DNA from: VRUE01 sp963837695
GTDB taxonomy: Bacteria > Actinomycetota > Thermoleophilia > Solirubrobacterales > 70-9
Length of the DNA stretch: 64,000 bases
Reading direction: 5' to 3'
Assembly: GCA_963837695.1 (NCBI GenBank)
Contig: CAWINZ010000005.1
Span: forward strand, 248,001-312,000
Notes under the pieces: model-generated
Told to the model about the DNA's origin: nothing
Seen by the model: the letters and a program-made list of their open reading frames with translations, nothing else
Databases searched by the model: none
Shown: piece by piece, positions 15,254 to 23,535 of the stretch
How positions within the stretch are numbered: position 1 is the first letter of the stretch
How the letters are laid out: each line of letters starts with the position of its first letter
Translations under genes and position numbers: made by a program

Positions 15254-17377
15254 CTAAGCCGCCAGGGACCAGAGATTCCAATCTCCGGCCCCCTTCAACT
15301 CTAGCTTGCCCATTTTGGCCCAGTCGAAATCGTGGGCGTTGATCCTGACCCGATCATCCGTTACCACCAGGTTCGGCCGCGCCTGATCGCAAATGCGAGC
15401 CGCGACGTCCACATCGCGGCCGCGGAGATTTCCGAATTGATCCTTTCTCGCCACACCTTTGGTGAGGCCGGCCCGCGCCACGAGCTTGTCGCTGCCCGGA
15501 TCAATGACCAAGTCCCTAAGGCACTTGATCGCAGCCATCGGCTCCTCAAATGCAAGAAGAAAGCCGTCTCCCGTGTCGTTGATGCGCATGCCCTTGTATT
15601 TCTTGAGGAGGCTGCGCATGCGCTTCTCGTGTGCGTTCCACTCCAGGGCATAGGCTTTCTCACCAAGCCGTCCCTTCGCATCCGTTGCACCGGTGAGATC
15701 GGTGAACGCGATCACCGTCTCCACCTCTTCAGTGGATGCAAGATCTGAAGCGTCGTAGGACCGCGAGGCTACATAGGTGATGAACTGCGATTTGTCCGCC
15801 CTTCCTTTCGCCGACAGGTTGTGGAAGGACTTCACACTGCGAAACCCCGACTCTTCAAGCAAGCCGACAAGCTGTTTGCGTTTGAACGGCAGCACGTCGA
15901 ACGTCCCGACTGGCTTTCCGCTGCTTGAGCGGATGTACTCAAGCGTTAGGACGTCGTTGTCGATACCGGGCAACTCTGGCATGCTCTTCGGTCGCGCCCG
16001 AATCGTGTTGCTGCAGTAGACCACGCGTCCCGGAAAGCGAAAGTCCGGCTTCGCCATCTGCCGACGCTCGTCGAACATCGTCGGGTAATTGCGCTCATCG
16101 ACGATCAACAACCCTTCCGGTCGCAGTAGGTAGGCAAAGCGCGTCAGAACCGCTCGCACGTCGCTGACCGTGCGCAGGCAGCTCAACGAGTTGCCCAAGG
16201 CTAAAAGTATGTCGAAAGTCTCTGGCTCGGCCAGATGCTCAAAGTGGCGCCAATCAAAGCGGGTCAGGCTGAGGGGCGACCCGCCTTCCCGCTCCGAAAG
16301 CTCGGTCGCATGTGCGATCAGCCTCGCATCGATCTCGTTCGAGACAACCCGGTGCCCTTTGGAAAGCAGGTACGCCGAATCGCAGCCGACCCCGGTGGCG
16401 GCGTCGAGGACTGTCGCCTGAGCGAGGCCAATTTCCTCGATCCTGGCCTCCACGAACGGGCCCAGTTTGGTTACCCTTCTTTCAGGCGCAACAAACTCGT
16501 CCCAGACGTCTGCGAGTAGCGGCTCGAACATGCTGTCGAGGCTCCAGAGGATGTGCTCCTGCAGATCCGTTGGCACGTCGTCGGTAACAATCGTGTCATT
16601 GTTGAGGCTGACCAGTTCCGCTTGTTCGACGAGGCGGGCCACGTATCGCAGATATGCCCGGAACCTGTCATCGAAGGGGTAGACAAGCTCCAAACGCAAT
16701 CTGTTGTTGTTCGGCTTGACGTTTTCCTCAAAAAGCAGTGCGCAGGTGTTCACCCACAGGCCGAGATCACCGGTCCACTCTTCGTTCAGGACAGCATCGT
16801 GAATCAGCGCGTGCTTCTGGGGCTCGATGCACAGAGGGGTGATGTGGTGCCGTTTGTGCTCTTGAAAATATCGCCTGGCAAGGTCCGGATTACTGTCGAA
16901 ATCCGCCTGCAGCGCCTTTACGGATTGGGGGATGATTCTCACGGACCTGGGAGCGTGGCACTCATGATGCGCAACAGTTGAAGAGAGATCGTCGTGGTCC
17001 TCGGGATCGCCCTCTGCGAGGTTGCCAAGCAGAAAGGGGTGGACCTGGAGAAAGCGACTCGGTGGGTGCGAGTCCACCCCGATGTAGATGTCTTGGATGG
17101 TGCTGTAGAACAGCGAGACGACGGCCTCCATCTGGTGGAGCGGAATCCGGATCTCCTGCTGTGCAGGGATGGCGTCGCCTTTCCCTCTGAGCAGGTCGAC
17201 GAGCTGCTGCCCTGAGTTATCGAGGAACGCCTCCATGATCTCCTCTGCGACTCGCTGGTCATGGGCGATGGGACGCCGTCGCCCATTGGGAATCTCGATG
17301 CCGAGCTTCGACAACAGTTCAATGAACCGGAGCTCCAGTTTGGAGGAAGATTCTTTGTCTCGTCGAGAGTCAGACAT
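15254..17377 (-). CDS. N-terminal domain / SAM methyltransferase / class III nucleotidyl cyclase fusion
   Basis: 707 residues from ATG 17377 (a TTG 24 nt upstream is also in frame). Residues 1-320 are unrecognised. Residues 323-520: class I methyltransferase with VLDAATGVGCDSAYLL (motif I) and LALGNSLSCL, as in glycine N-methyltransferase relatives. Residues 551-707: class III cyclase homology domain with AFTDLTGAT (first metal Asp), NDTGDGFLLAF (second metal Asp) and GRDVDVAARI. The usual base-selecting Lys is Asn, and the transition-state Asn is Asp, while the Arg of AAR is kept, so purine cyclase activity is doubtful. Locally less GC-rich than its surroundings, consistent with transfer. 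Downstream of, and codirectional with, the PIN-TM gene. Confidence 0.8.
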   Translation of the reverse strand: MSDSRRDKESSSKLELRFIELLSKLGIEIPNGRRRPIAHDQRVAEEIMEAFLDNSGQQLVDLLRGKGDAIPAQQEIRIPLHQMEAVVSLFYSTIQDIYIGVDSHPPSRFLQVHPFLLGNLAEGDPEDHDDLSSTVAHHECHAPRSVRIIPQSVKALQADFDSNPDLARRYFQEHKRHHITPLCIEPQKHALIHDAVLNEEWTGDLGLWVNTCALLFEENVKPNNNRLRLELVYPFDDRFRAYLRYVARLVEQAELVSLNNDTIVTDDVPTDLQEHILWSLDSMFEPLLADVWDEFVAPERRVTKLGPFVEARIEEIGLAQATVLDAATGVGCDSAYLLSKGHRVVSNEIDARLIAHATELSEREGGSPLSLTRFDWRHFEHLAEPETFDILLALGNSLSCLRTVSDVRAVLTRFAYLLRPEGLLIVDERNYPTMFDERRQMAKPDFRFPGRVVYCSNTIRARPKSMPELPGIDNDVLTLEYIRSSSGKPVGTFDVLPFKRKQLVGLLEESGFRSVKSFHNLSAKGRADKSQFITYVASRSYDASDLASTEEVETVIAFTDLTGATDAKGRLGEKAYALEWNAHEKRMRSLLKKYKGMRINDTGDGFLLAFEEPMAAIKCLRDLVIDPGSDKLVARAGLTKGVARKDQFGNLRGRDVDVAARICDQARPNLVVTDDRVRINAHDFDWAKMGKLELKGAGDWNLWSLAA

Positions 17378-17568
17378 AAAACACAGAAGTTCGTTTACCA
17401 AACTGGCGGAGTTGCGGCAATCTAACGCATGAAGCCGACGACCACACGTCTGCGAATGGCCTCAGGCCTATCTAAGCCAGCGCATCACTCAGCTTGGCGC
17501 GGCAAGGATGGACGCGGTCTGCTTAACACTTAGCCAAGGCCACAAGTTGCGGCTGATCCCTCGGAAGA

Positions 17569-19569
17569 TCAATTTTTATCCTCGCTGGTTGCCGGGGCAA
17601 ACCAGTGCCGCAGGGTCCGCCTCACACGCGGGGTTAGATTGGCGGCAAGCCAGGCGCGAGCAACCAAGAAATTCCAACCGGTCACAAGGCTGACGACGCC
17701 GCTGAGGGTAAGGAGGAACACAAGTCCCGAGCCGAGGGGAACTAGCTTTGACCACGATGAGGGAAAGAGGCCCTGGGCGGCTGCGGCACAGGCGGCGATA
17801 AGCAGCAAGAGGGCGAATCCAAAGGCCGTCCACGAGATCGCGGAAGCCAACTGGTCGGCACGAGCGTCGAGACGGTCGGCGTGGCGGGTGGCGACGCGCT
17901 CGGCCCGCGCAGCCTCGGCGCTCGCGCGATCCTTTTCGGCCGCTACGGCGGCGTCGGAACGCTTGCGAAGCGCTCGCTCCCGCTTAAGCTCGTCCTCCAC
18001 CTCCGCCCGCGCTGCCTGCTCGGCACGACGAAGAACCTCAGTGATGGTGCCAGCAGCGACAGCCTCAACGTCGCCGTCGGTGGCATTCATCAACTCGAGG
18101 CGGGCATCAGGCGAGAACAGCAGGAGACCGACCTGCTCCTCGCTAAGCTCGCCGCGCTCTTGTAGACGGCGGATCTCGGTCAGGTATTTGCGCCAGACAT
18201 CCTCAGGCGGATTCAGGGCCGCATAGCTGATTGCGATGATCTGCCGACGAGGAAGATCAGAGGCTTGCGATGGGTTCATCAGCCAGACGATTGCGGCAAG
18301 GCTGTAGTCAGACATGCAGACCGGCACTGAACGGTGCCCGAAAATCTCGGCGAAGAAGGCGCGAGAGACGTGAGCTAGCGTGGTGTTGGTCGTAACAAGC
18401 AGCGCGTCGGCGCTCTCGATGTGGCGGCGAACCTCACCGCTGCGAAGCCGATAGATCGCAGCCAGGGAGTCGAGATCCTTGACCATGGTGCCGTGAAGAC
18501 GGTAGTGGACGCCATCTTTCAACGCCCTTCCCAACTCCTTCTCCGAAAGTTCAATCTCTTCCGTGCGCTCGGGCGTGCCGACAACTTCGATCGCACGAGC
18601 GTCGAGCCGTTCGCTGAGCGCCGCGATGTCCATCTCGACATCGCTGCGGCTTAGGCTCTTCGACGCGAAGTAGTCGACCACATCGCCAGGGACATGGTCC
18701 TTCTTTCGTCCGGTGCGGTAGGTAGCAGCCGCGCCATCGAGGACTCCCTCGACCTCATGCAGGGTGTGCTCGAAGATGCGCAGCTTGGCGTCCTCTCCCG
18801 CCAGCAAGTCAACCAGTTCTTCGACCGGCTCCCTGTACTGCTCCTCGGCGTATCCCAGTGCGCGCAGAACGACTGGCGTATCGAGGTAGACCTCAACATC
18901 GGACAAGCGAGCACGGCCACCCGAGAACGTCTCCGGCAGAAAAAGAACGTTGGCCAACATGGATCCCTTGACAATCGTCGCCAAGTACTCGAAGGCCTGC
19001 GGCTCCTTGTGACAAAGATCGAGGACGAACCGACTGGTGACAACCGCGCCCTCGGACTCGATCTTAGGCAGCTCGACGACCGGTTCGCCGTCCACCACCG
19101 CGCCAAGTACCGGCTCAGCGAGAACCTCGACGTAGCCGAGTAGGGCCCGCTCAGCCTGCTCCTCGCTCCACTCGCGCCCCACGCCAGCAGCGAAATCGAC
19201 CAGGAGGCCAACCAGATGGTTGTGCTGGCGGACAACATCTTCCCGCTCGGAGCCGAGGTCGAACTCGCGCAAAGCCTCCGGAATGCGTTCATAGGCACCG
19301 TGGCGACGACGAAGCAACCCATCGCGGGACATGCGGCCAAGGATCGTCTGCAGGGCACCCTGCGGGATGTGAAGGCCGAAGTCGCTGGCAACCAAAGCCT
19401 TGGTGTCGGGCAACGAAATCTTCTCGTGCTCCCCGCGGCGAATGCAGTCAGCGACAATCGGGACGAAGTTGGCTATGTAGTCCTTGTCCTCATCCCAGTT
19501 GACCTTGATCACGGCCAAGGCCGAAATCGCCTTGAGAAGATCCACTGGAAGCACGGCGGGCGCACTCAT
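17569..19569 (-). CDS. winged-helix / PIN-like / coiled-coil / two-helix membrane protein
   Basis: 666 residues from ATG 19569. Residues about 50-97 look like a winged helix (SDFGLHIPQGALQTILGRMS, wing RRRHGAYERI). Residues 224-400 resemble a PIN nuclease: DVEVYLDTPVVLRALGY (Asp230), FEHTLHEVEGVL (Glu272), KDLDSLAAI (Asp365/367), ALLVTTNTTLAH. Residues 505-575 form an Ala/Arg/Glu coiled coil, and two transmembrane helices follow (about 577-597 and 608-632). A membrane-tethered nuclease is the simplest reading. It lies 191 bp upstream of the cyclase start in the same orientation, so the two probably act together (inference). Confidence 0.75.
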   Translation of the reverse strand: MSAPAVLPVDLLKAISALAVIKVNWDEDKDYIANFVPIVADCIRRGEHEKISLPDTKALVASDFGLHIPQGALQTILGRMSRDGLLRRRHGAYERIPEALREFDLGSEREDVVRQHNHLVGLLVDFAAGVGREWSEEQAERALLGYVEVLAEPVLGAVVDGEPVVELPKIESEGAVVTSRFVLDLCHKEPQAFEYLATIVKGSMLANVLFLPETFSGGRARLSDVEVYLDTPVVLRALGYAEEQYREPVEELVDLLAGEDAKLRIFEHTLHEVEGVLDGAAATYRTGRKKDHVPGDVVDYFASKSLSRSDVEMDIAALSERLDARAIEVVGTPERTEEIELSEKELGRALKDGVHYRLHGTMVKDLDSLAAIYRLRSGEVRRHIESADALLVTTNTTLAHVSRAFFAEIFGHRSVPVCMSDYSLAAIVWLMNPSQASDLPRRQIIAISYAALNPPEDVWRKYLTEIRRLQERGELSEEQVGLLLFSPDARLELMNATDGDVEAVAAGTITEVLRRAEQAARAEVEDELKRERALRKRSDAAVAAEKDRASAEAARAERVATRHADRLDARADQLASAISWTAFGFALLLLIAACAAAAQGLFPSSWSKLVPLGSGLVFLLTLSGVVSLVTGWNFLVARAWLAANLTPRVRRTLRHWFAPATSEDKN

Positions 19570-19768
19570 AACGCGCGCCCTCTTGCCGCGACGATGCGCT
19601 CGCTAAAGCTCACACGACCCCTTCCCGCCTTCAAGGCACAGACCCTCCCCGAATGTCATTTTTCCCAGGCAGCCAGGCTACGCGGCATCAGGACTTCGAG
19701 CGTTCTCGTACCTGCAATTTCCGGTACTTAATTGATCCGGTCCCGACGCTCTGCGACGCCAAACGCAG

Positions 19769-20974
19769 TCAAGGCTCTTCGCCACGGCGTCGGTGCGACA
19801 GATCGAGCGCCGGCGCCTCGTCGCCGGGCAGCAGATGCGTGTAGCGGGTCAGCGTGAAGGCGGGCGAGTGGTGGCCGAGGGCTCGGCTCAGTTGGAGGAG
19901 GTTGGTGCCCTGGGCCAGATGGAGCGAGGCGAAGGTGTGGCGGAACGTGTGGAAGCCCGCCCATGGGGCGCCTGCCTCCTCTGCGAGGGGCTTGAGGACG
20001 CGGCGACGGAGGTTGCCCGGGTGGAGCGGGCCTCCGGCCTCATTGGGGAAGGCGAGGGCGGTCGAGTCCTGATCGGGCTGGGCGGCGAGATGGTCGCGCA
20101 AGCTCGCCGCCACCGATGCCGGTAGGCGGACCTCGCGTCGGCCGTGCCTGCTCTTGGGCGGCTCGATCCGATCGCGGACGATGGCGCGGCGGATGCAGAC
20201 CTCGGGCTCGGGGCCGTCAAGCTGAAGGTGCAGGCGCTGGAGGGCGAGCGCCTCGCTGATCCGCAGGCCGCAGCTCGCCAGGAGCTCGAAGAGCGGGCGG
20301 TGGCGCTCGGGGGCTGTCGCCAGGAGCGCTGAGAGCTGCTCGCGGCTGAAGACCTTGATCTCCTCGCCCTCGTCCTCGAGCCGCTCGCGCTGGGGCAGCG
20401 CGAGGCCCTGAGCGGGGTTGTGGCGGATCAGGCCCTCGCGCTTGGCGGTCGCCAGGGCGGCGCGGATCGGTATCGCGACGTTGGCGATCGTGCGGTCGCT
20501 GAGGCGCTTGCCCTGCTCCTGCTCGTCGGCGAGCCAGTCGAGGAAGCGGGCGAGCTGGTAGGCGCTCAGCTCGGTGAGCTTCAGCCTGCCGGAGAAATAG
20601 CGGCGGGCGTAGATGCGGATCAGGCGCCGGTATTCGTCGCGGGTGTTCTCGCGGAAGCCCCGGCGGCCCTGGCCCCGATAGCGCTCGACCCACTCCTCCA
20701 GGTAGCGCAGGAAGGAGATCGTCGTGCGCTCCTGCAGCTCGCCGCGGTCGCGGTCGGTCTCGCTCTCGCGCTTGATCCGCTTTGCCTCCTCGTAGGTGCG
20801 GGCGCTGCGCTTGCGCTGCCTGCCGGCGCTGCGGAAGACGCAGACGTAGCCGATCACGTCGCCGCCGGCGCCGAGCCGCTTGAAGACGCCTGGCGTCTTG
20901 GTCTTCTGGAGCCGCCGCTTGTCACCGCAGCCTGGACCGGCCGCAAGGGCCGACGTATCCTGGGAAACGCTCAT
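19769..20974 (-). CDS. tyrosine recombinase / integrase of M3
   Basis: 401 residues from ATG 20974, same start logic as the M2 copy. All catalytic motifs intact (CGLRISEA, HTFRHTFAS, GHHSPAFTLTRYTHL). Differs from the M2 integrase at a handful of positions and in the last ~13 residues. The 200 bp between its end and the PIN-TM gene start at 19569 carry no gene. Confidence 0.93.
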   Translation of the reverse strand: MSVSQDTSALAAGPGCGDKRRLQKTKTPGVFKRLGAGGDVIGYVCVFRSAGRQRKRSARTYEEAKRIKRESETDRDRGELQERTTISFLRYLEEWVERYRGQGRRGFRENTRDEYRRLIRIYARRYFSGRLKLTELSAYQLARFLDWLADEQEQGKRLSDRTIANVAIPIRAALATAKREGLIRHNPAQGLALPQRERLEDEGEEIKVFSREQLSALLATAPERHRPLFELLASCGLRISEALALQRLHLQLDGPEPEVCIRRAIVRDRIEPPKSRHGRREVRLPASVAASLRDHLAAQPDQDSTALAFPNEAGGPLHPGNLRRRVLKPLAEEAGAPWAGFHTFRHTFASLHLAQGTNLLQLSRALGHHSPAFTLTRYTHLLPGDEAPALDLSHRRRGEEP

Positions 20975-21096
20975 GAGCATCACCTCGTGAGCCGGGGGCG
21001 GGCCGTTAGCGCGGCGCCGCCCCGTTTTGCGTTGTCGGACAAGACGTTAACAGGAAGATGCGGCCTGTCAGCCTGCTCCAACGATGGAGAGATGGG

Positions 21097-21156
21097 TTCG
21101 CTATGGGGTTCGCACTGCGGTTCGCACTGTAGTTCGCACTGCGGTTCGCACTGCAC
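21097..21156. repeat. 12-bp iterons, M3 copy of array I
   Basis: Same units and phase as 11897-11956, displaced by exactly 9200 bp. About 120 bp before the integrase start. Confidence 0.8.
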
Positions 21157-21227
21157 TTCGCATGAGCCGATGCCGAAACCGAGGCAAAGCCGCATTGGAA
21201 GAGGCTTTGCGGCGACCACGCTTTGCT

Positions 21228-21241
21228 GACTTCTATATGTC
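21228..21241. promoter_or_regulatory. candidate XRE operator, site 1 of M3
   Basis: GACTTCTATATGTC followed by GAAC, identical to 12028-12041 in M2. Confidence 0.5.
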
Positions 21242-21521
21242 GAACTAGCTTCTTTCCAGATTCGCTGTCGGTTGCCCTCGGGCTCGCGGTCCGTCCGCAT
21301 CCGTCAGCCTCGCCGTGGCTCTGCTGATCTTCGCCTGCCGGTCCCCCCCGGCGCGGCTCGTCGTCACTCGCCGCGCGTCGCCCCCATCCGGCTCCGACGC
21401 GGTTTCCGCTGGGGTTTACCCAGACGTTGACACCGGGGTTGCCCGTGCGGTTGACACAGCCGATCGACCGGGGACGTGCGAAGCCGCCTGTGGCGCGGCG
21501 TTGCGACGACTCCCGTTCGCT

Positions 21522-21535
21522 GACATCTATTTGTC
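21522..21535. promoter_or_regulatory. candidate XRE operator, site 2 of M3
   Basis: GACATCTATTTGTC, a perfect GACA-N6-TGTC dyad followed by GAAC as in the other copies, inside the M3-only insertion. Confidence 0.5.
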
Positions 21536-21588
21536 GAACCGATCAAGCGGGAGGCCTGCCAGCGGCAGTCAGAGCGCTTCGTTGCATG

Positions 21589-21660
21589 CTCGTCTTGCGG
21601 CTCGTTTCGTGGCTCGTTTCGTAGCTCGTTTCGTAGCTCGTTTCGTAGCTCGTTTCGTGG
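21589..21660. repeat. 12-bp iterons, array II (CTCGTTTCGTAG type), six units
   Basis: Five units at 21601-21660 are CTCGTTTCGTAG or CTCGTTTCGTGG; one diverged unit precedes them. Same 12-bp period as array I but a different sequence. Present only in M3. Confidence 0.8.
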
Positions 21661-21731
21661 CTCGCACGAACCGGAGTCGGTGGCGGCGCAAAGTCGCTTG
21701 CCATCTGGCATTGCGGCCGTGCCGCTTCGCT

Positions 21732-21745
21732 GACATCTATCTGTG
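21732..21745. promoter_or_regulatory. candidate XRE operator, site 3 of M3
   Basis: GACATCTATCTGTG: one change from perfect GACA-N6-TGTC, followed by GAACTAGC like site 1. Confidence 0.45.
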
Positions 21746-21865
21746 GAACTAGCTTCTTTCCAGATTCGCTGTCGGTTGCCTCAGGCTCGCGGACCGTCCG
21801 CGTCCGTCAGCCTCGCCGTGGCTCTGCTGATCTTCGCCTGCCGGTCCCCCCGGCGCGGCTCGTTG

Positions 21866-22162
21866 TCACTCGCCGCGGGTCTGTGCGTCGCTCGACGGCG
21901 GGCTGTCGATCTCGTAGCGCCCGTCCCCCGTTCCGACGAAGCTCGGCCTGTAGGAGATGCCGTCGAGCAGCTCGGCGGGCGAGACCGAGAGCGCGCCTGC
22001 GAGTCTGACGACGACATCCAGGGTGGGGACGTTGATCTGCCGCTCGTATTTCCGGACGGCGTCGCGGCTGAGCGAGGCGCGGAGCGCCAGCCCTTCCTGG
22101 GTGAGACCCGCACGCTTGCGGAGGCCGATCAGGTTCTCGGCGAAACGGGCCTGGAAGCTCAC
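21866..22162 (-). CDS. XRE-family HTH regulator of M3
   Basis: 98 residues from GTG 22162; same sequence as the M2 gene at 12163-12459, with the same GTGA overlap with the frameshifted gene upstream. Likely regulator of M3 integrase and excision through the adjacent dyads. Confidence 0.85.
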   Translation of the reverse strand: MSFQARFAENLIGLRKRAGLTQEGLALRASLSRDAVRKYERQINVPTLDVVVRLAGALSVSPAELLDGISYRPSFVGTGDGRYEIDSPPSSDAQTRGE

Positions 22163-22448
22163 GGCGCCTGCTGCGGATCGTCCACCTCGAAGCGGCCCTC
22201 CACGACCTCGACGTGTCCGGGCGTCCACTTGAAGCCGGCGAGGAGGTCGCCCACGGGGACCGAGACAGCGCCCGCGAGCCTGACGATCGTGTCGATCCTC
22301 GGCGTCCGCGCTCCCCGCTCCAGCAGCCCGATCGCCGTGCGATGGAGCCCGGCCCGGTAGCCGAGCTCTTCCTGAGAAGCCCAGCCTGCTCGCGGCAGCG
22401 GGCGAGGTTGCGGCCGAACTGGGCGGCGACCTCGGCTGAACGCTTCAA
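22159..22448 (-). pseudogene. XRE-family HTH gene with a one-base frameshift (M3 copy)
   Basis: Identical to 12456-12745, including the missing base between AGL and SQEEL, the TTGA start overlap and the GTGA stop overlap. An identical lesion in both elements argues against a random sequencing error in one read, though a collapsed assembly cannot be excluded. Confidence 0.75.
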
Positions 22449-22822
22449 AGGAGAAGGCCCTCGGGCACTTCGGCTGGCCCGCCCTTGACCAGCGTGGCGA
22501 CGATCACGCCGCTGCGGCTCGTGTGCCCGCCCTCGACCGTCCAGCGGTCGCTGATCTGGCCCGCCGTGAGGACCGGCATGCCGCCGCGCAGCTTCTCGAC
22601 CTCCCGCCGACCCGCCGGGACTTCGACCAGGCAGCTCGCGCAGCGCCACAGCGAGCGCGGGCAGTCGGGGTCGGTCACTGGGAACTCGATCCGCAGAAGC
22701 GTCACGCGCTCGCCCACGGGGCTGCGGCCCTCCTGAGGGTCGGCGCTCAGCCTGCCGGTGAGGACGGCGTGGTTGATCTCGGGCGGCCCTCCCGTGGGGA
22801 GCGGAGCGCTGCCCGCGATCAC
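22445..22822 (-). CDS. SSB-like OB-fold protein (M3 copy)
   Basis: 125 residues. INHAVLTGRLSADPQ core and MPVLTAGQISDRWTVEGGHT as in M2; the N-terminus and the WRCASC region differ, so the copies diverged in the 5' part while the 3' part stayed identical. Coupled to both neighbours by overlapping stop/start codons. Confidence 0.65.
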   Translation of the reverse strand: MIAGSAPLPTGGPPEINHAVLTGRLSADPQEGRSPVGERVTLLRIEFPVTDPDCPRSLWRCASCLVEVPAGRREVEKLRGGMPVLTAGQISDRWTVEGGHTSRSGVIVATLVKGGPAEVPEGLLL

Positions 22823-23223
22823 TCCGCTTCCTCGCGCCTGCGGATCTCGAGCAGCACTTCGGCGCCCGCGTCGAGGACCAACTCGTAGCGCTGACGATTG
22901 GCCTCGTCGACCTCGCGGGCCTCATGCTCGTCCGCCGACTCGCCCAGGGCGCCCTGGGCGTCGCCGCGCAGCCGGTTCATGATCGCCGTCAACTCGCCGG
23001 GCGGAATCGTCAGCGGGACCGCTATGCGCTCGTCCGGTCCCCAGCCGATGTCATCGAGCAGGCGGAAGTCCTCGGCGAACTCCCTGGCAAGCCGCCTGGC
23101 GGTTTCGACGTCCCCGCGGTCGATTGCTATCCGCACGTCTCCGAGGCCGCCCAAATGCTCAATCAGGAGCTCGTGGACGGCATCTCGTTTCTTGCCGGTG
23201 ATCACTGCGACCACCTCGGTCAT
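22819..23223 (-). CDS. conserved element protein, unknown (M3 copy)
   Basis: 134 residues from ATG 23223, chosen over an upstream start because GGAAGGAGAA precedes it at ribosome-site distance. Shares HLG(A/G)LGDVRIAIDRGD and EFAEDFRLL with the M2 paralogue but differs at many positions. First gene of the operon behind the structured leader. Confidence 0.75.
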   Translation of the reverse strand: MTEVVAVITGKKRDAVHELLIEHLGGLGDVRIAIDRGDVETARRLAREFAEDFRLLDDIGWGPDERIAVPLTIPPGELTAIMNRLRGDAQGALGESADEHEAREVDEANRQRYELVLDAGAEVLLEIRRREEAE

Positions 23224-23242
23224 GGCGTTCTCCTTCCGGTCG

Positions 23243-23359
23243 GGCACCGAAAGAGCCGCCGCGGATGCCGCCCCCATAGGGCTACGGCGGTACCGTCTCT
23301 CCCGCATCGAAGGTGATCCCTTCGGTGCCGGCCCCGGGGCGTTTGCGCGCTGCCGGGGC
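23243..23359 (-). promoter_or_regulatory. conserved structured leader of the element operon (M3)
   Basis: Inverted repeat GGCACCGAA (23243-23251) / TTCGGTGCC (23321-23329) and hairpin GCCCCGG (23331-23337) / CCGGGGC (23353-23359), in the same order as in M2. The 23224-23535 gap is composed of this leader, arm-type repeats (23443, 23456) and the tRNA terminator. Confidence 0.5.
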
Positions 23360-23503
23360 GCTTTTCTTCAGTTGTCGCGGCCGAACGTAGGTGGACGGGA
23401 GCGCCGTCTCAAGGCCCGCCGCCGACCCTCGCTCGCTTCTCATGTTGCCCCAGGCGTTGCCCCAGCGGCAATCTCGCACTGTTCGAGTGACCCTCGAAAA
23501 GCC

Positions 23504-23530
23504 GCAATCCCGCTTCACAAGCGGGATTGC
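23504..23530 (-). terminator. terminator downstream of tRNA-Arg
   Basis: 12-bp perfect stem (GCAATCCCGCTT), 3-nt loop, then CTTTTC on the transcribed strand, 6 nt past the tRNA 3' end. Confidence 0.75.
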
Positions 23531-23535
23531 CGGAG

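Larger units (their letters stand above)
21229..21873. repeat. ~503-bp insertion between direct repeats, unique to M3
   Basis: Relative to M2, the offset between copies rises from 9200 to 9703 bp here. A roughly 140-bp segment (GACTTCTAT... through the GGCGCGGCTCG run) occurs at about 21229-21372 and again at about 21731-21873, flanking new sequence that carries a second iteron array and an extra operator. The 890-bp space 20975-21865 has no convincing gene. Confidence 0.65.
13846..23535. mobile_element. element M3: integrase-bearing element next to intact tRNA-Arg
   Basis: Bounded by att copy 3 and the intact tRNA-Arg. Contains vapBC plus a third RHH-like gene, a decayed att remnant (14946), the cyclase/PIN-TM pair, an integrase, two different iteron arrays and the four-gene operon. 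The remnant suggests M3 is itself a composite of an older short element (13846-14945) and a longer one. Confidence 0.75.
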
